Shown here: positions 23,158-30,999 of the stretch, in pieces | Layout: each line of letters starts with the position of its first letter | Numbering within the stretch: position 1 is the first letter of the stretch | IMG/VR virus record: IMGVR_UViG_3300020165_000008 | Span: 90,886-154,885 of that record | Direction: 5' to 3' (one strand) | DNA: 64,000 nt | Origin: a virus | Notes under the pieces: model-generated | Database searches by the model: none | The model's input: the letters and a program-made list of their open reading frames with translations, nothing else | Told to the model about the DNA's origin: nothing | Position numbers and translations under genes: made by a program

Positions 23158-24861
23158 TTATTTATCCTTTAGTTCGCCCGTTTTCTTTTCAATGTTATCA
23201 GCATTTTTTTGAGCTGCGGACGCTTTTGCATCGTCTTCCAAACCACCAGCAAAATAGCCTTGAATGTTAGTTGTTAGAGCTTTGAGGTTATTGAAGATGT
23301 CAAATATGTTTTCATTCAACACTTCTGATACTTGTTTAAGAACTTCTGAAATTTTTGTTGATCCTATTTCTATAGAACCAATACCAACCTGGGATTGCCC
23401 TCCTGATAAGACGCCTTGGGTGGTTGGCTGGCTCAGGCCAACAATGTTCTGAATCATTTTTTCACTTAATTTAAACTGTTTATTGCTGCTATAGCCATAA
23501 GAAACTTGCAAGCACTTTTTCTTAAGCTCATCATTTGCTTTTTGATAAAAATCTTGTGATCTCTTTACTTGAATCTTTTTATCGCCACTAAAGTATTCTT
23601 TGCTTATTTTCGCTCTTTCTTCCTCTGATCTGCCTGTAGAAGTTTTAAGGTCTGCTATTATTGCATTGTTAACATCATTGGCCAAGGGTGCTAACCCCAG
23701 AGTGACCGACTCACCGTCTGTTTCTGTGTTGATTTGCAAAAAGGATAGTCTATTGGACGATTTAAATTTGTTTTTTCCTCTTACTTTGTTTGTATTGTAT
23801 AGATCATCATTGTTGGCAAAATCGATTTTACGCAAGGCCTCTTCTATCTCTTGATCTGTAAGGCCTAAAGAAGATGAAGCTTGTTCTTTAAACTTTTCAA
23901 CAAACATTTTGTTAACTTCTTCTGCTGAAGGAAATTGTTTTTTCTTTGACAAGCTTAGAGCGCTGATGTCTTTTCCGCCTGTTTTTATAAACGAAGCAGG
24001 AAGTAGCATGCAGTCGCTAGAGTCTTTTTGCCCAGAATTGCCAAAAATGTTATATAAGTTTTCTAGAGTAAAATTAAATGAATAGAACCTCAAACTGCCT
24101 TCTTGTATGCCGGCTGGACCACTTAAATTCTTAGTGACACAAATATATCTCATCTTACCATCTTTAAGAAGATCATTCACAAGGTCCCTATAGGATCCAG
24201 CCACTTCTAGGCTGCCTTCTTTATAAAGCTTGAGAGACACCGGCTCTCCTTGTCCTGTTCTAAAATCAGCAATTGTACCGGCGCCAGTTGCAATCTGTGA
24301 GCCACCAAGCAAAACAGCTAAGAAAGATTCAAAAGTAAAACCAGCCGCCGAAGCGTTAAAACTTGTTATAACCTGAGTCAAAGTTTTAAAGAAGGTCAAA
24401 TAAGAAATAGCTTCTGCGATTGCTTTTGAGGATGATTGAGCGCCGGCTAGTTTATTTTTAACAGAGTCGCCCATTTTATAGAAGTTAGATAGTGACGCCA
24501 CCTTGGCTTCTAGTGTTGCCCCATCAATGTTTTTTAAGAACTGCTCTAGTTGCTGGCGCTGCTGAGAAGGTACTTCTTTCCCTTCCTCTGTCGTGACCAT
24601 GGAAGACCAGCCAATTTCTGATATGGGAATGTCTGGAAGATCTGAGAAGGTTAATGATCTCCTCTCTTCAGATAGAACGGAGCGACCCTCTATAACTCTT
24701 GGTGTTGATAAGTCTATTTTTGACATTTCGTTGATAAGAATGTCAAATTTGTTTATTTCTTTTTCTAAATTTTCAAACAAAAGAGAAGTATCAACAACTT
24801 CTTCTTTGTCTTTGTCATTGGAAACAAAAGTACGCCATTTCTCATTGAAATTTTCACTCAT
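23158..24861 (-). CDS. Large unknown protein with nuclease-like N-terminal half
   Basis: 567 residues. Starts MSENFNEKWRTF, like the MENWRGF start of the 19820 gene. Around 175-225 comes AGFTFESFLAVLLGGSQIATGAGTIADF, then VSLKLYKEGSLEVAGSY. The F-E-x-F ... ADF ... SLK order looks like a diverged PD-(D/E)XK core. The remainder is mixed helical and lysine-rich; the last 60 residues are helical. It is preceded by a short AT-rich gap and the Hsp20 terminator. I do not recognise the whole protein. Confidence 0.5.
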   Translation of the reverse strand: MSENFNEKWRTFVSNDKDKEEVVDTSLLFENLEKEINKFDILINEMSKIDLSTPRVIEGRSVLSEERRSLTFSDLPDIPISEIGWSSMVTTEEGKEVPSQQRQQLEQFLKNIDGATLEAKVASLSNFYKMGDSVKNKLAGAQSSSKAIAEAISYLTFFKTLTQVITSFNASAAGFTFESFLAVLLGGSQIATGAGTIADFRTGQGEPVSLKLYKEGSLEVAGSYRDLVNDLLKDGKMRYICVTKNLSGPAGIQEGSLRFYSFNFTLENLYNIFGNSGQKDSSDCMLLPASFIKTGGKDISALSLSKKKQFPSAEEVNKMFVEKFKEQASSSLGLTDQEIEEALRKIDFANNDDLYNTNKVRGKNKFKSSNRLSFLQINTETDGESVTLGLAPLANDVNNAIIADLKTSTGRSEEERAKISKEYFSGDKKIQVKRSQDFYQKANDELKKKCLQVSYGYSSNKQFKLSEKMIQNIVGLSQPTTQGVLSGGQSQVGIGSIEIGSTKISEVLKQVSEVLNENIFDIFNNLKALTTNIQGYFAGGLEDDAKASAAQKNADNIEKKTGELKDK

Positions 24862-24920
24862 TTATTTTACCTTTTTTTACGATCTAACATAAATAGTCAT
24901 GCATGAACAAAAAAACAATA

Positions 24921-24946
24921 AAAAAAGCAGTCGTTTGACTGCTTTT
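24921..24946 (-). terminator. Rho-independent terminator after hsp20
   Basis: Perfect stem AAAAGCAGTC / GACTGCTTTT with a four-base loop, and a T-run on the minus strand, 19 bases past the Hsp20 stop. Confidence 0.9.
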
Positions 24947-24964
24947 CTCTTAGACTCAGCCTTT

Positions 24965-25363
24965 TTAGCTGACTGGGATTTGTTTTGTTGTAATCTGAAC
25001 TTCTGGCTCCTTTACAACAACACGTAGAATTCCATCTTCATAGGATGCTTGGATGTGGCTTTCAGAAGTGCCTTCGGTCGTTCTAAAAGTTGTGTCGAAA
25101 TCCTCAAACCCAAAGCCTAGTTCTGACTTGCAAGAGATAGCTAGGATGTTTCCGTCAAGAGAAACATTGATGTCCTCTCGTTTTGCACCTGGAAGTGGAA
25201 CCACGATTGTGCACTGCCCTTCCTCTCTTTGAATCCGATAAGCATTGTTTTCAGTATTCGCAGATAATTGTGCACGCATGTGTGCCGGTCGTCTGGCTGA
25301 CCAGTTATTTCCAAATAATGAATCAAGTAGTCGGTCGTGCCTTGTGTATGCTGTTCTTAACAT
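24965..25363 (-). CDS. Small heat shock protein (Hsp20/alpha-crystallin)
   Basis: 132 residues. The alpha-crystallin domain occupies about 40-125: CTIVVPLPGAKREDINVSLDG, LAISCKSE, then ASYEDGILRVVVKEPE, which carries the family G-x-L motif. Such proteins hold unfolded proteins, and phage copies are known, especially in cyanophages. A C-terminal I-P-V could be the I-x-I/V anchor. It stands alone between its own promoter (25406-25433) and a terminator. Confidence 0.9.
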   Translation of the reverse strand: MLRTAYTRHDRLLDSLFGNNWSARRPAHMRAQLSANTENNAYRIQREEGQCTIVVPLPGAKREDINVSLDGNILAISCKSELGFGFEDFDTTFRTTEGTSESHIQASYEDGILRVVVKEPEVQITTKQIPVS

Positions 25364-25405
25364 TTTTTTCTCCTTTAATTTTGTTTAAGATGTTAATTGG
25401 GTATA

Positions 25406-25433
25406 AATATATGCACTTTTATAATGGTGTCAA
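25406..25433 (-). promoter_or_regulatory. Sigma70-like promoter of hsp20
   Basis: TTGACA (25433-25428), 16 bases, TATATT (25411-25406) on minus, about 43 bases before the start codon. Confidence 0.65.
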
Positions 25434-25448
25434 ATATTTATTACCATT

Positions 25449-25730
25449 CTACCCCTTGAGTAGTTGTTTGTTTGACTCAAAGATCTTTTGTTCAACGAGT
25501 GCTGGATCTCCAACTACATTGATGGGAGTGTGGCCATTTATGTGAATTGTTGAAAAGCGATGCATCTGTGATACATCATCCGGCCAAGCTTCTTTAGATT
25601 CGTTCAGATTTCTTTTTAGGAGCACATTCTCCATTACGTAAGAAACTGATTCAGGATTGACGTATACTTCACTCAGGCTGAAGTTCTTGCCCACCTTCTC
25701 CACTCTCGTTAGTTTCACTAAGTTGCTCAT
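25449..25730 (-). CDS. FlbD-like small protein
   Basis: 93 residues, with GAGGAAAC before the ATG. The order LVKLTRVEKVGKNFSLSEVYVNPESVSYV ... INVVGDPALVEQKI resembles the FlbD family (I-x-L-T-R ... VNP-x-x-I ... G-x-x-x-x-V), small proteins first named in flagellar operons. It shares 62 bases with the upstream gene in another frame, an unusually long overlap for this genome. Confidence 0.55.
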   Translation of the reverse strand: MSNLVKLTRVEKVGKNFSLSEVYVNPESVSYVMENVLLKRNLNESKEAWPDDVSQMHRFSTIHINGHTPINVVGDPALVEQKIFESNKQLLKG

Positions 25731-26019
25731 TTGTTTCCTCTGTTTGTTTTTGTAATACCTGCTGCGCTACAACCATTTCATAACCTTCTAACATTGCTCC
25801 AATGTCAGCCAAAGTTGAGTCAAAATGCGCCAGCTGGGTTCTTAGTATCTCTATTTGTTTTAACGAGCCCTTGAGGCTCTCCTCCCCTAGTTTTGTTTCA
25901 AGCGTTTGAGAATTGGTAAAAATCTGTTGTAACACAGCTTCGTTCTTTCTCACGTGAAGTAAAGTCAGTTCTTTAAAGACGTCCTCTAATTCAATAGAGT
26001 ATTGTAAATTAACTCTCAT
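25669..26019 (-). CDS. Coiled-coil hypothetical protein
   Basis: 116 residues, MRVNLQYSIELEDVFKELTLLH start, heptad-like helices to about residue 90, then an acidic tail (NESGEGGQELQPE). First gene after the promoter at 26084-26111. No family recognised. Confidence 0.55.
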   Translation of the reverse strand: MRVNLQYSIELEDVFKELTLLHVRKNEAVLQQIFTNSQTLETKLGEESLKGSLKQIEILRTQLAHFDSTLADIGAMLEGYEMVVAQQVLQKQTEETNEQLSETNESGEGGQELQPE

Positions 26020-26052
26020 TTGTTTGTCTCCCTTAGTTTGCTTTGCGCCAAA

Positions 26053-26081
26053 TGAAAAACCACAGCCGCTTGACTATGGTT
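26053..26081 (-). terminator. Terminator overlapping a promoter start region
   Basis: On minus, AACCATAG pairs with CTGTGGTT (one T-G pair) around an eight-base loop, then TTTTT. It ends the upstream membrane-protein transcript and begins two bases past the -10 box of the next promoter. Confidence 0.6.
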
Positions 26082-26083
26082 TC

Positions 26084-26111
26084 ATTATAACACATCAGCT
26101 CTTTTTGTCAA
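26084..26111 (-). promoter_or_regulatory. Sigma70-like promoter
   Basis: TTGACA (26111-26106), 16 bases, TATAAT (26089-26084) on minus, both boxes perfect. It drives the coiled-coil and FlbD-like genes. Confidence 0.85.
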
Positions 26112-26114
26112 GCA

Positions 26115-26408
26115 CTATCCGGATAAATCAAAGCCAAATTTTATAAGGATGCCAGTCATGCCCGAAGTAATAATCCAAAGAAACTTTGTAATGTTTGCTT
26201 TAAACTCTTTTAAATCTTCAAGATCTGACTCTTGCTCTTTGAGGCGAGCATAAAGCCCTTCATCTGGATTGTAGATTGCTTTTTCAATGTTCGTGACCTT
26301 TTCATACATATCCGTTTGAGCAAATCTAATTGACTCAATCGTGTCTGTTAGCCGATCAATCTTCCCATCTAACTTAGTTACCGTAACTTCAAACTGTTCC
26401 TGTGGCAC
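26115..26408 (-). CDS. Coiled-coil protein with C-terminal membrane anchor
   Basis: 97 residues. A helical region (TKLDGKIDRLTDTIESIRF, EKVTNIEKAIYNPDEGLYARLKEQESDLEDL) leads to one membrane segment near 76-93 (ITKFLWIITSGMTGILI). This layout matches XhlA-type haemolysin/holin-associated proteins and similar marine phage proteins. Lysis or membrane role is inferred. Confidence 0.6.
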   Translation of the reverse strand: MPQEQFEVTVTKLDGKIDRLTDTIESIRFAQTDMYEKVTNIEKAIYNPDEGLYARLKEQESDLEDLKEFKANITKFLWIITSGMTGILIKFGFDLSG

Positions 26409-26419
26409 AACTTTATCTC

Positions 26420-27220
26420 CTAGATTTCTTTAATAAGTTTATTTGCGTCTTCTTTTTTTGATATATCCAATCTTGACATTTTGCTTCTGTCCTGATCTAA
26501 ATCATCAGCACGAAAAGCAATGTTGAAAGTAAAAGAATCGCCGTGGTTTTTGATATGAAACTTTGCATCCGCTCTGAACACCAATTCACTAAAGTAGGGA
26601 ATGGCTATATCAAAGCGGTCAGATAATTTATACAAGCCCAAGCCGTTGATCTGGATTAGATCATCTCCCTTGGTGTTATAATACTTTTGTAGAATGGCTG
26701 GGGATAACTCTATTCTGTGTTCCTTGCCTTCTCCAAACCAAGAATTCTGCATTGCCTCAAGTGTTTTCTTATGCCCCGGTTCCTTGTAAAGCCCAACAAC
26801 TATTTGATCTCGCTCTCCTCTTTTCTTTAGGATGTTGTTTGATCCTGCGGGAGGTTTAAGATCTTTTAGGTATGGTTGAAGATACTTTACAAAGAACCGG
26901 TCCATATACTTTTTATTTTCTTTACTCTTGTCTTTGTTAAAGTTCGAGTTGTGGATCACCCATCGTTCTCTTTCTGTGTCGTAGCCGACTGTTAATTGAC
27001 CGAACTCTGTATCTAACGTTGTCTTTACTTCAATTCCAATTGGGTCTTGGTGGCCCGGAACTTCAATCACAATGTCGGACTTTACTCGATCATTCTTTGC
27101 TGTCCCGTCCTGAACAAGATACTGTGAAAAGTAAGATTCAATCTTGTTTTCATTTTTGTATCCTGTTTCGGTGGAACGCTTGTCTTCAGTTAACAGTTTT
27201 CGAAAGATGGAATGAAGCAC
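26420..27220 (-). CDS. PD-(D/E)XK-like protein, paralogue of the 19820 gene
   Basis: 266 residues. N-terminal TEDKRSTETGYKNENKIESYF, then KSDIVIEVPGHQDPIGIEVKTT, with D ... E-V-K as the candidate catalytic set. The C-terminal half has YYNTKGDDLIQINGLGLYKLSD and ends in a helical tail. The shared order with the 19820 protein (including K-G-D/I-D-x-I-Q-I-x-G-x-G-L) supports common origin. Role unknown; phage nuclease or repair enzyme is possible. Confidence 0.55.
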   Translation of the reverse strand: MLHSIFRKLLTEDKRSTETGYKNENKIESYFSQYLVQDGTAKNDRVKSDIVIEVPGHQDPIGIEVKTTLDTEFGQLTVGYDTERERWVIHNSNFNKDKSKENKKYMDRFFVKYLQPYLKDLKPPAGSNNILKKRGERDQIVVGLYKEPGHKKTLEAMQNSWFGEGKEHRIELSPAILQKYYNTKGDDLIQINGLGLYKLSDRFDIAIPYFSELVFRADAKFHIKNHGDSFTFNIAFRADDLDQDRSKMSRLDISKKEDANKLIKEI

Positions 27221-27222
27221 AG

Positions 27223-28809
27223 TTAGCCCTCTACAATAGCATAGTCTGTAGTAATTAGTGTGCCGGCAACAGAAACTGCGTTCAAGACAGCATTTTTTGT
27301 AACCTTGACCGGATCGAGGATGCCTGTTTCATAAGCATCAACAACTCCTTCCTTTGTAAAGTCCCAAGAACGGCCTTCCTGATGGAGCTGCCTACTGATC
27401 AAATCAAAGGACTCTCCAGCATTATCACACATAATCTGTAAAGGAGCTTTTGTTGCTTCTCTCATAATAGCCACTGCGGTTCTTTGATCCGGATGATCCA
27501 TCTCCCAGTCATCGTAACCAAGTGATTCACGACTACCCAGACGGCGACCAATACGATAAAGGGTAGAACCCCCACCAGCAATGATTCCTTCAGCCTGCGC
27601 TGCGCTGACTGCTTCTAGGGCATCTTCAATGCGGTGCTTTTTCTCGGTCATTTCTACTTCTGTTGAAGCACCAACACGAATAATAGCAACGCCAGAAGCA
27701 AGGCGAGTAATTCTTTCCTGGATTCTTTCACAAAGAACCATGTCATCGCATAGCGCAATTTCGTTTTTAAGGGTGTCAATACGTTCCTGTACATCTTCTA
27801 GATCTCCTTTTCCGCCGACAACGACAGTTTGAGCACGACCAATGCTAATAGACTTACAGAGGCCCAGATCTTTCAAAGCTAGATCTTTCACGAGCACTCC
27901 AGCATCAACAGAAGCCAAGGTTGCGCCTGTTGATGCGGCTAAGTCCTTAAGAATGTTCTTTCTTTCTTCTCCGTATCTTGGTGCTTTTACGGCAACCACT
28001 TTCATTGTGCCTCGCTGCGAGTTCATAATAAGCGCAGCAAGAGCCTGTCCGTCAATCTGATCGGCAACAATAACTAGTGGCCTTCCTTCTCTAGCGACCA
28101 ACTCAAGCACTGGAAAGATTTGTTCGACTGTATCGATCTTCTCATCAGCAACCAAAATCAGGGCATTCTCATAGTTGCAAGTCCCTGCTCTTTCGTTTGT
28201 AATGAATGCTGGAGAAACAAACCCAGAGTCAAAACGGAAGCCTTCTAGGATGTCGACAGTTGTATCAACTGAACGAGCTTCTTCAATTTGGACTGATCCA
28301 TCGTTTCCAGCCTTATCAATTGCAGTTGCAACAATGTCGCCAATCACACTATCGTTATTAGCAGAGATGGTTGCGATGTGCCTTACGTCTTCCAAGCTCT
28401 CAACAGGTCGCTTGTTTTCTTCTAACTCATCAACAATCGCTGCGGCCACTTTGTCTAGACCACGTTTGATCTCAATGGGCGCTGTTCCAGCAAGAACGTG
28501 TCGGCGTGCTTGCTGATAGATTGCGTTTGCTAGAACTGTTGTTGTTGTAGTTCCATCACCAGCATTCTGCGCAGTTTTACGAGCAGCCTGTTTTACAATC
28601 TGTGCTGCCGAGTTTTGGAATGGATCTTCAAACTCAATAAACTCTGAAATGGTTACACCATCTTTCGTAATGATGGGTGGCGCATCCTTCTTGTGAAGAA
28701 TAACATTTCGTCCTCTCGGACCTAAAGTTGTTTGGACGTTCTCAGCTAAAGTCTGAACTGCTTCTGAGATACTATTAGATAGATTTTGTTTGCTTTGATA
28801 GTTCTTCAT
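27223..28809 (-). CDS. groEL: Chaperonin GroEL
   Basis: 528 residues, near the usual 540-550. TLGPRGRNV (28-36), the ATP loop GDGTTTT (84-90), and RIEDALEAVSAAQAEGIIAGGGS, which carries the catalytic aspartate, are all present. The C-terminus ends ITTDYAIVEG with no GGM repeat tail. Phage GroEL proteins fold capsid or other phage proteins. Its likely partner is the GroES-like gene at 47065, far away in the window. ClpP is directly upstream in the same unit, nine bases apart, so protein quality-control genes are grouped. Confidence 0.95.
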   Translation of the reverse strand: MKNYQSKQNLSNSISEAVQTLAENVQTTLGPRGRNVILHKKDAPPIITKDGVTISEFIEFEDPFQNSAAQIVKQAARKTAQNAGDGTTTTTVLANAIYQQARRHVLAGTAPIEIKRGLDKVAAAIVDELEENKRPVESLEDVRHIATISANNDSVIGDIVATAIDKAGNDGSVQIEEARSVDTTVDILEGFRFDSGFVSPAFITNERAGTCNYENALILVADEKIDTVEQIFPVLELVAREGRPLVIVADQIDGQALAALIMNSQRGTMKVVAVKAPRYGEERKNILKDLAASTGATLASVDAGVLVKDLALKDLGLCKSISIGRAQTVVVGGKGDLEDVQERIDTLKNEIALCDDMVLCERIQERITRLASGVAIIRVGASTEVEMTEKKHRIEDALEAVSAAQAEGIIAGGGSTLYRIGRRLGSRESLGYDDWEMDHPDQRTAVAIMREATKAPLQIMCDNAGESFDLISRQLHQEGRSWDFTKEGVVDAYETGILDPVKVTKNAVLNAVSVAGTLITTDYAIVEG

Positions 28810-28817
28810 AATACTCC

Positions 28818-29486
28818 TTAGATTACTTCGTCAGCGATCCCATACTCAACAGCTTGTTCTGCTGAGATGTAATGATTTGAGTTTGACGAAAACATTTTCT
28901 TGATCTTCTTGATGGATAAGTTTGAGTTCTCGGCAACGCAGCGAACATACATATCCTGCAGGACCTTTACTTCTTCCAGTTCGTTCTCCATGTTGTGCAC
29001 AGAGCCCATTGTCCCTGCGGACGCTTGGTGAAGCATAAGACGACAGTTTCGGGCAACAAGACGCTTACCCTTTGTCCCAGCAGCTAGAATAGCTACGCCG
29101 GCAGACATTACTTTGCCTAGGCCAATAGTCTCAATGTCGACACCACTAGACTTTGTCATGTTCATAAGGTCAATAATACCAAACATCTCTAAGACCTCTC
29201 CGCCATAAGTTGAGATGATCATACGAATGTCTTGTTCGGGTTGCAACAACCCTTCGTGTTCTGCTAACTCCTCCTCGGTAAACAACTCTGGGGTGTTCTG
29301 CCAAAGATAATAAATGCCTGATGTAACATCTGCGCACTTCTCTTCGTTGATTGCTCCAAAAACGGCTACGGTTCGGAGGTCCTTCTCGGCTGGTTGTGCT
29401 GGCAGCGAGAAATGGATTGCGCCAGGGGATTCTTCTTCTACTGTCTCTTCATGCTCTTCGTTTAGATTGTTCTTCTTCTTCTTCAT
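28818..29486 (-). CDS. clpP: ClpP-like serine protease with changed aspartate position
   Basis: 222 residues. The fold markers are clear: STYGGEVLE (oxyanion region), GKVMSAGVAILAAGTKG with nucleophile Ser128, and RLMLHQAS with His153. The third catalytic position, Asp in the usual R-D-x-(F/Y)-x-S-A motif, is Asn204 here (NSNHYISAEQA), so activity may be lowered or the triad completed differently. An extra acidic 20-residue N-terminus and an insertion near 65-85 also stand out. Substrates may be phage (head maturation) or host proteins; no ClpX is in the window. Confidence 0.9.
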   Translation of the reverse strand: MKKKKNNLNEEHEETVEEESPGAIHFSLPAQPAEKDLRTVAVFGAINEEKCADVTSGIYYLWQNTPELFTEEELAEHEGLLQPEQDIRMIISTYGGEVLEMFGIIDLMNMTKSSGVDIETIGLGKVMSAGVAILAAGTKGKRLVARNCRLMLHQASAGTMGSVHNMENELEEVKVLQDMYVRCVAENSNLSIKKIKKMFSSNSNHYISAEQAVEYGIADEVI

Positions 29487-29513
29487 TTTACCTCGTTTTG
29501 TGAAGAATAAATT

Positions 29514-29888
29514 TTATTTGTTTACCTCGCTAAAGGCATCCTTGATCTTATCACAGATCTCATTAGTTTTCAAGACTTTTGAGAACTCTTTTGGAATAAC
29601 GGCAACAACACGGACAAACGTAACAGATTGCCAGTCATTGAGAGTTTTTTCCATTCTTTTTTTCATGACTTCTTTTTCTTTTTCCGGAATGTCTAGATCT
29701 TCCATTTGCTTAATTAGCCTTTCTTTAACTGTTACTACATCTTTTCCAAACGATCTAATCATAGTCAAGCAAGAAGCAAGGCAGTATGTTAGAAAGTTAT
29801 AGGAATGTGTATAGTTTAAGAGTGATGCTAGAAAGCGATAAGAGAATACTCCTAGAAAAAACACGCCAATGATAGTCCACGTATCCAT
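29514..29888 (-). CDS. Membrane-anchored helical protein
   Basis: 124 residues. One or two membrane segments at 5-22 (TIIGVFFLGVFSYRFLAS) and about 30-45, then a charged helical domain (TVKERLIKQMEDLDIPEKEKEVMKKRMEKTL). No family known. AGAGGAAAAA ribosome site. Confidence 0.55.
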   Translation of the reverse strand: MDTWTIIGVFFLGVFSYRFLASLLNYTHSYNFLTYCLASCLTMIRSFGKDVVTVKERLIKQMEDLDIPEKEKEVMKKRMEKTLNDWQSVTFVRVVAVIPKEFSKVLKTNEICDKIKDAFSEVNK

Positions 29889-29901
29889 TTTTTCCTCTAA
29901 T

Positions 29902-29932
29902 AAAAAAAGACCGCATAATCTGCGGTCTTTTA
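29902..29932 (-). terminator. Rho-independent terminator after the acidic protein gene
   Basis: AAAGACCGCA / TGCGGTCTTT with a four-base loop and TTTTTTT on minus. It separates the acidic scaffold-like gene from the membrane-protein/ClpP/GroEL unit. Confidence 0.9.
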
Positions 29933-29964
29933 AAGTTAAACACTTATTTTTCTAAGTCAAGGTC

Positions 29965-30534
29965 TTAGCCAAGTTTTGCTGCGATCTTCGCTGCTAGAAC
30001 TTCGGCAAGTTTGTCCTGCTTTGACTCTTTGACTAGTCGCTCCGCAACTCTGCGGGTGACTTTCTTTACGATGTCCTGAGTATCGACAACCTCAACGGTT
30101 TCGTTTAGCTCTTCGTACATGTCTTCTTCCATATGGTCACCACATGATGTCTCTTCCATTGGGTGAGCCATTTCTTCCACTGGCTCGGCCATTTCGTCCA
30201 TCTCATCGGCTGCGTCAACAGCGATGTCTGTTTCCGGAGCGGCTTTGATGGCGTCAATGAGTTGCTCAAGAGCGGCTTTGATTGCGTCCTCGCCGTCGTC
30301 GGCAGGTGCGTCCATTTCCATCTCCTCTTCACCCATTTCCATTTCCATGTCGCCTTCAGGAGCGTCCATTTCCACTTCTTCCTCTTCCTCGACTTCTTCA
30401 GCTTCGGTGAGTTCGGTTGCTTCTTCCATTGGCTCTTCTTCTTCTGAGAGGAAGTTTTCGGTAAGAGGCCCAATAGCCGCAAGCTTCATGAACTTACGAA
30501 TGTGTCCCTCTGAAAGTAGTGTCTTCTTAGCCAT
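29965..30534 (-). CDS. Highly acidic protein, scaffold-like
   Basis: 189 residues. It starts LLSEGHIRKFMKLAAIGPLTENFLSE, an N-terminal segment I recall from marine phage head and scaffold proteins. A run of E, M and D follows (about 31-85), then a helical region and a basic C-terminus (VKKVTRRVAERLVKESKQDKLAE). The acidic centre plus a basic tail suits a prohead core protein. It is bracketed by an AT-rich leader carrying TATAAATA and a strong terminator, so it is a single-gene unit. Confidence 0.6.
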   Translation of the reverse strand: MAKKTLLSEGHIRKFMKLAAIGPLTENFLSEEEEPMEEATELTEAEEVEEEEEVEMDAPEGDMEMEMGEEEMEMDAPADDGEDAIKAALEQLIDAIKAAPETDIAVDAADEMDEMAEPVEEMAHPMEETSCGDHMEEDMYEELNETVEVVDTQDIVKKVTRRVAERLVKESKQDKLAEVLAAKIAAKLG

Positions 30535-30619
30535 TTGTTATAACTCCTTTGTTATATTAAAAATAAGTGTTTGTAGTAAATAGTATGATAAAAATAAAAA
30601 AACTTTTTATTCCACCAGT

Positions 30620-30641
30620 TATAAATAGTATGTTATTTATA
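30620..30641 (-). promoter_or_regulatory. TATAAATA inverted pair, possible T4-late-type promoter
   Basis: TATAAATA (plus, 30620-30627) and TATTTATA (30634-30641; TATAAATA on minus) form an 8-bp inverted repeat with six bases between. The octamer is the T4 late promoter consensus, and the minus copy is about 100 bases upstream of the scaffold-like gene. The region is very AT-rich, so chance is possible. Confidence 0.35.
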
Positions 30642-30645
30642 AAAA

Positions 30646-30999
30646 CTACAAGTCAGGCATTTCTATTTCAATAATGTCAAAAATAGATCCTAACTCTTCT
30701 TCTGAAAGAGAGAAACTTTGTCTCACTTTCTTTGTTTTTTCTTTTTCCTTGCGGATCTTTTTTTCACGGGTTTTGGAAAGGTTTCCGTTGTCTTTCTTGT
30801 ATTCTTCAATCAGCTTCTCTAAGAGTGATGTTTGATTTACGAACTGGAGAATAACCCAACGAAGAAACTTTCCTTGGCCAATGCCTTCATACTTTAGTCT
30901 AATACGAAAATCAGCGTGGAGCTTTTCGCCAATAGAGAAAGTTAAGTTTTTATACTTTGGCTCATACTCTACTATGTTTGGCTTTTGATCTTCGCTCAT
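30646..30999 (-). CDS. Small basic protein, ribbon-helix-helix-like
   Basis: 117 residues. The N-terminal part (KYKNLTFSIGEKLHADFRIRLKYEGIGQGKFLRWVILQFV) has the strand-helix-helix layout of ribbon-helix-helix regulators. A long lysine-rich helix (KTREKKIRKEKEKTKKVR) and an acidic tail follow. DNA binding is inferred. The start overlaps the stop of the purine gene as ATGA. Confidence 0.5.
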   Translation of the reverse strand: MSEDQKPNIVEYEPKYKNLTFSIGEKLHADFRIRLKYEGIGQGKFLRWVILQFVNQTSLLEKLIEEYKKDNGNLSKTREKKIRKEKEKTKKVRQSFSLSEEELGSIFDIIEIEMPDL

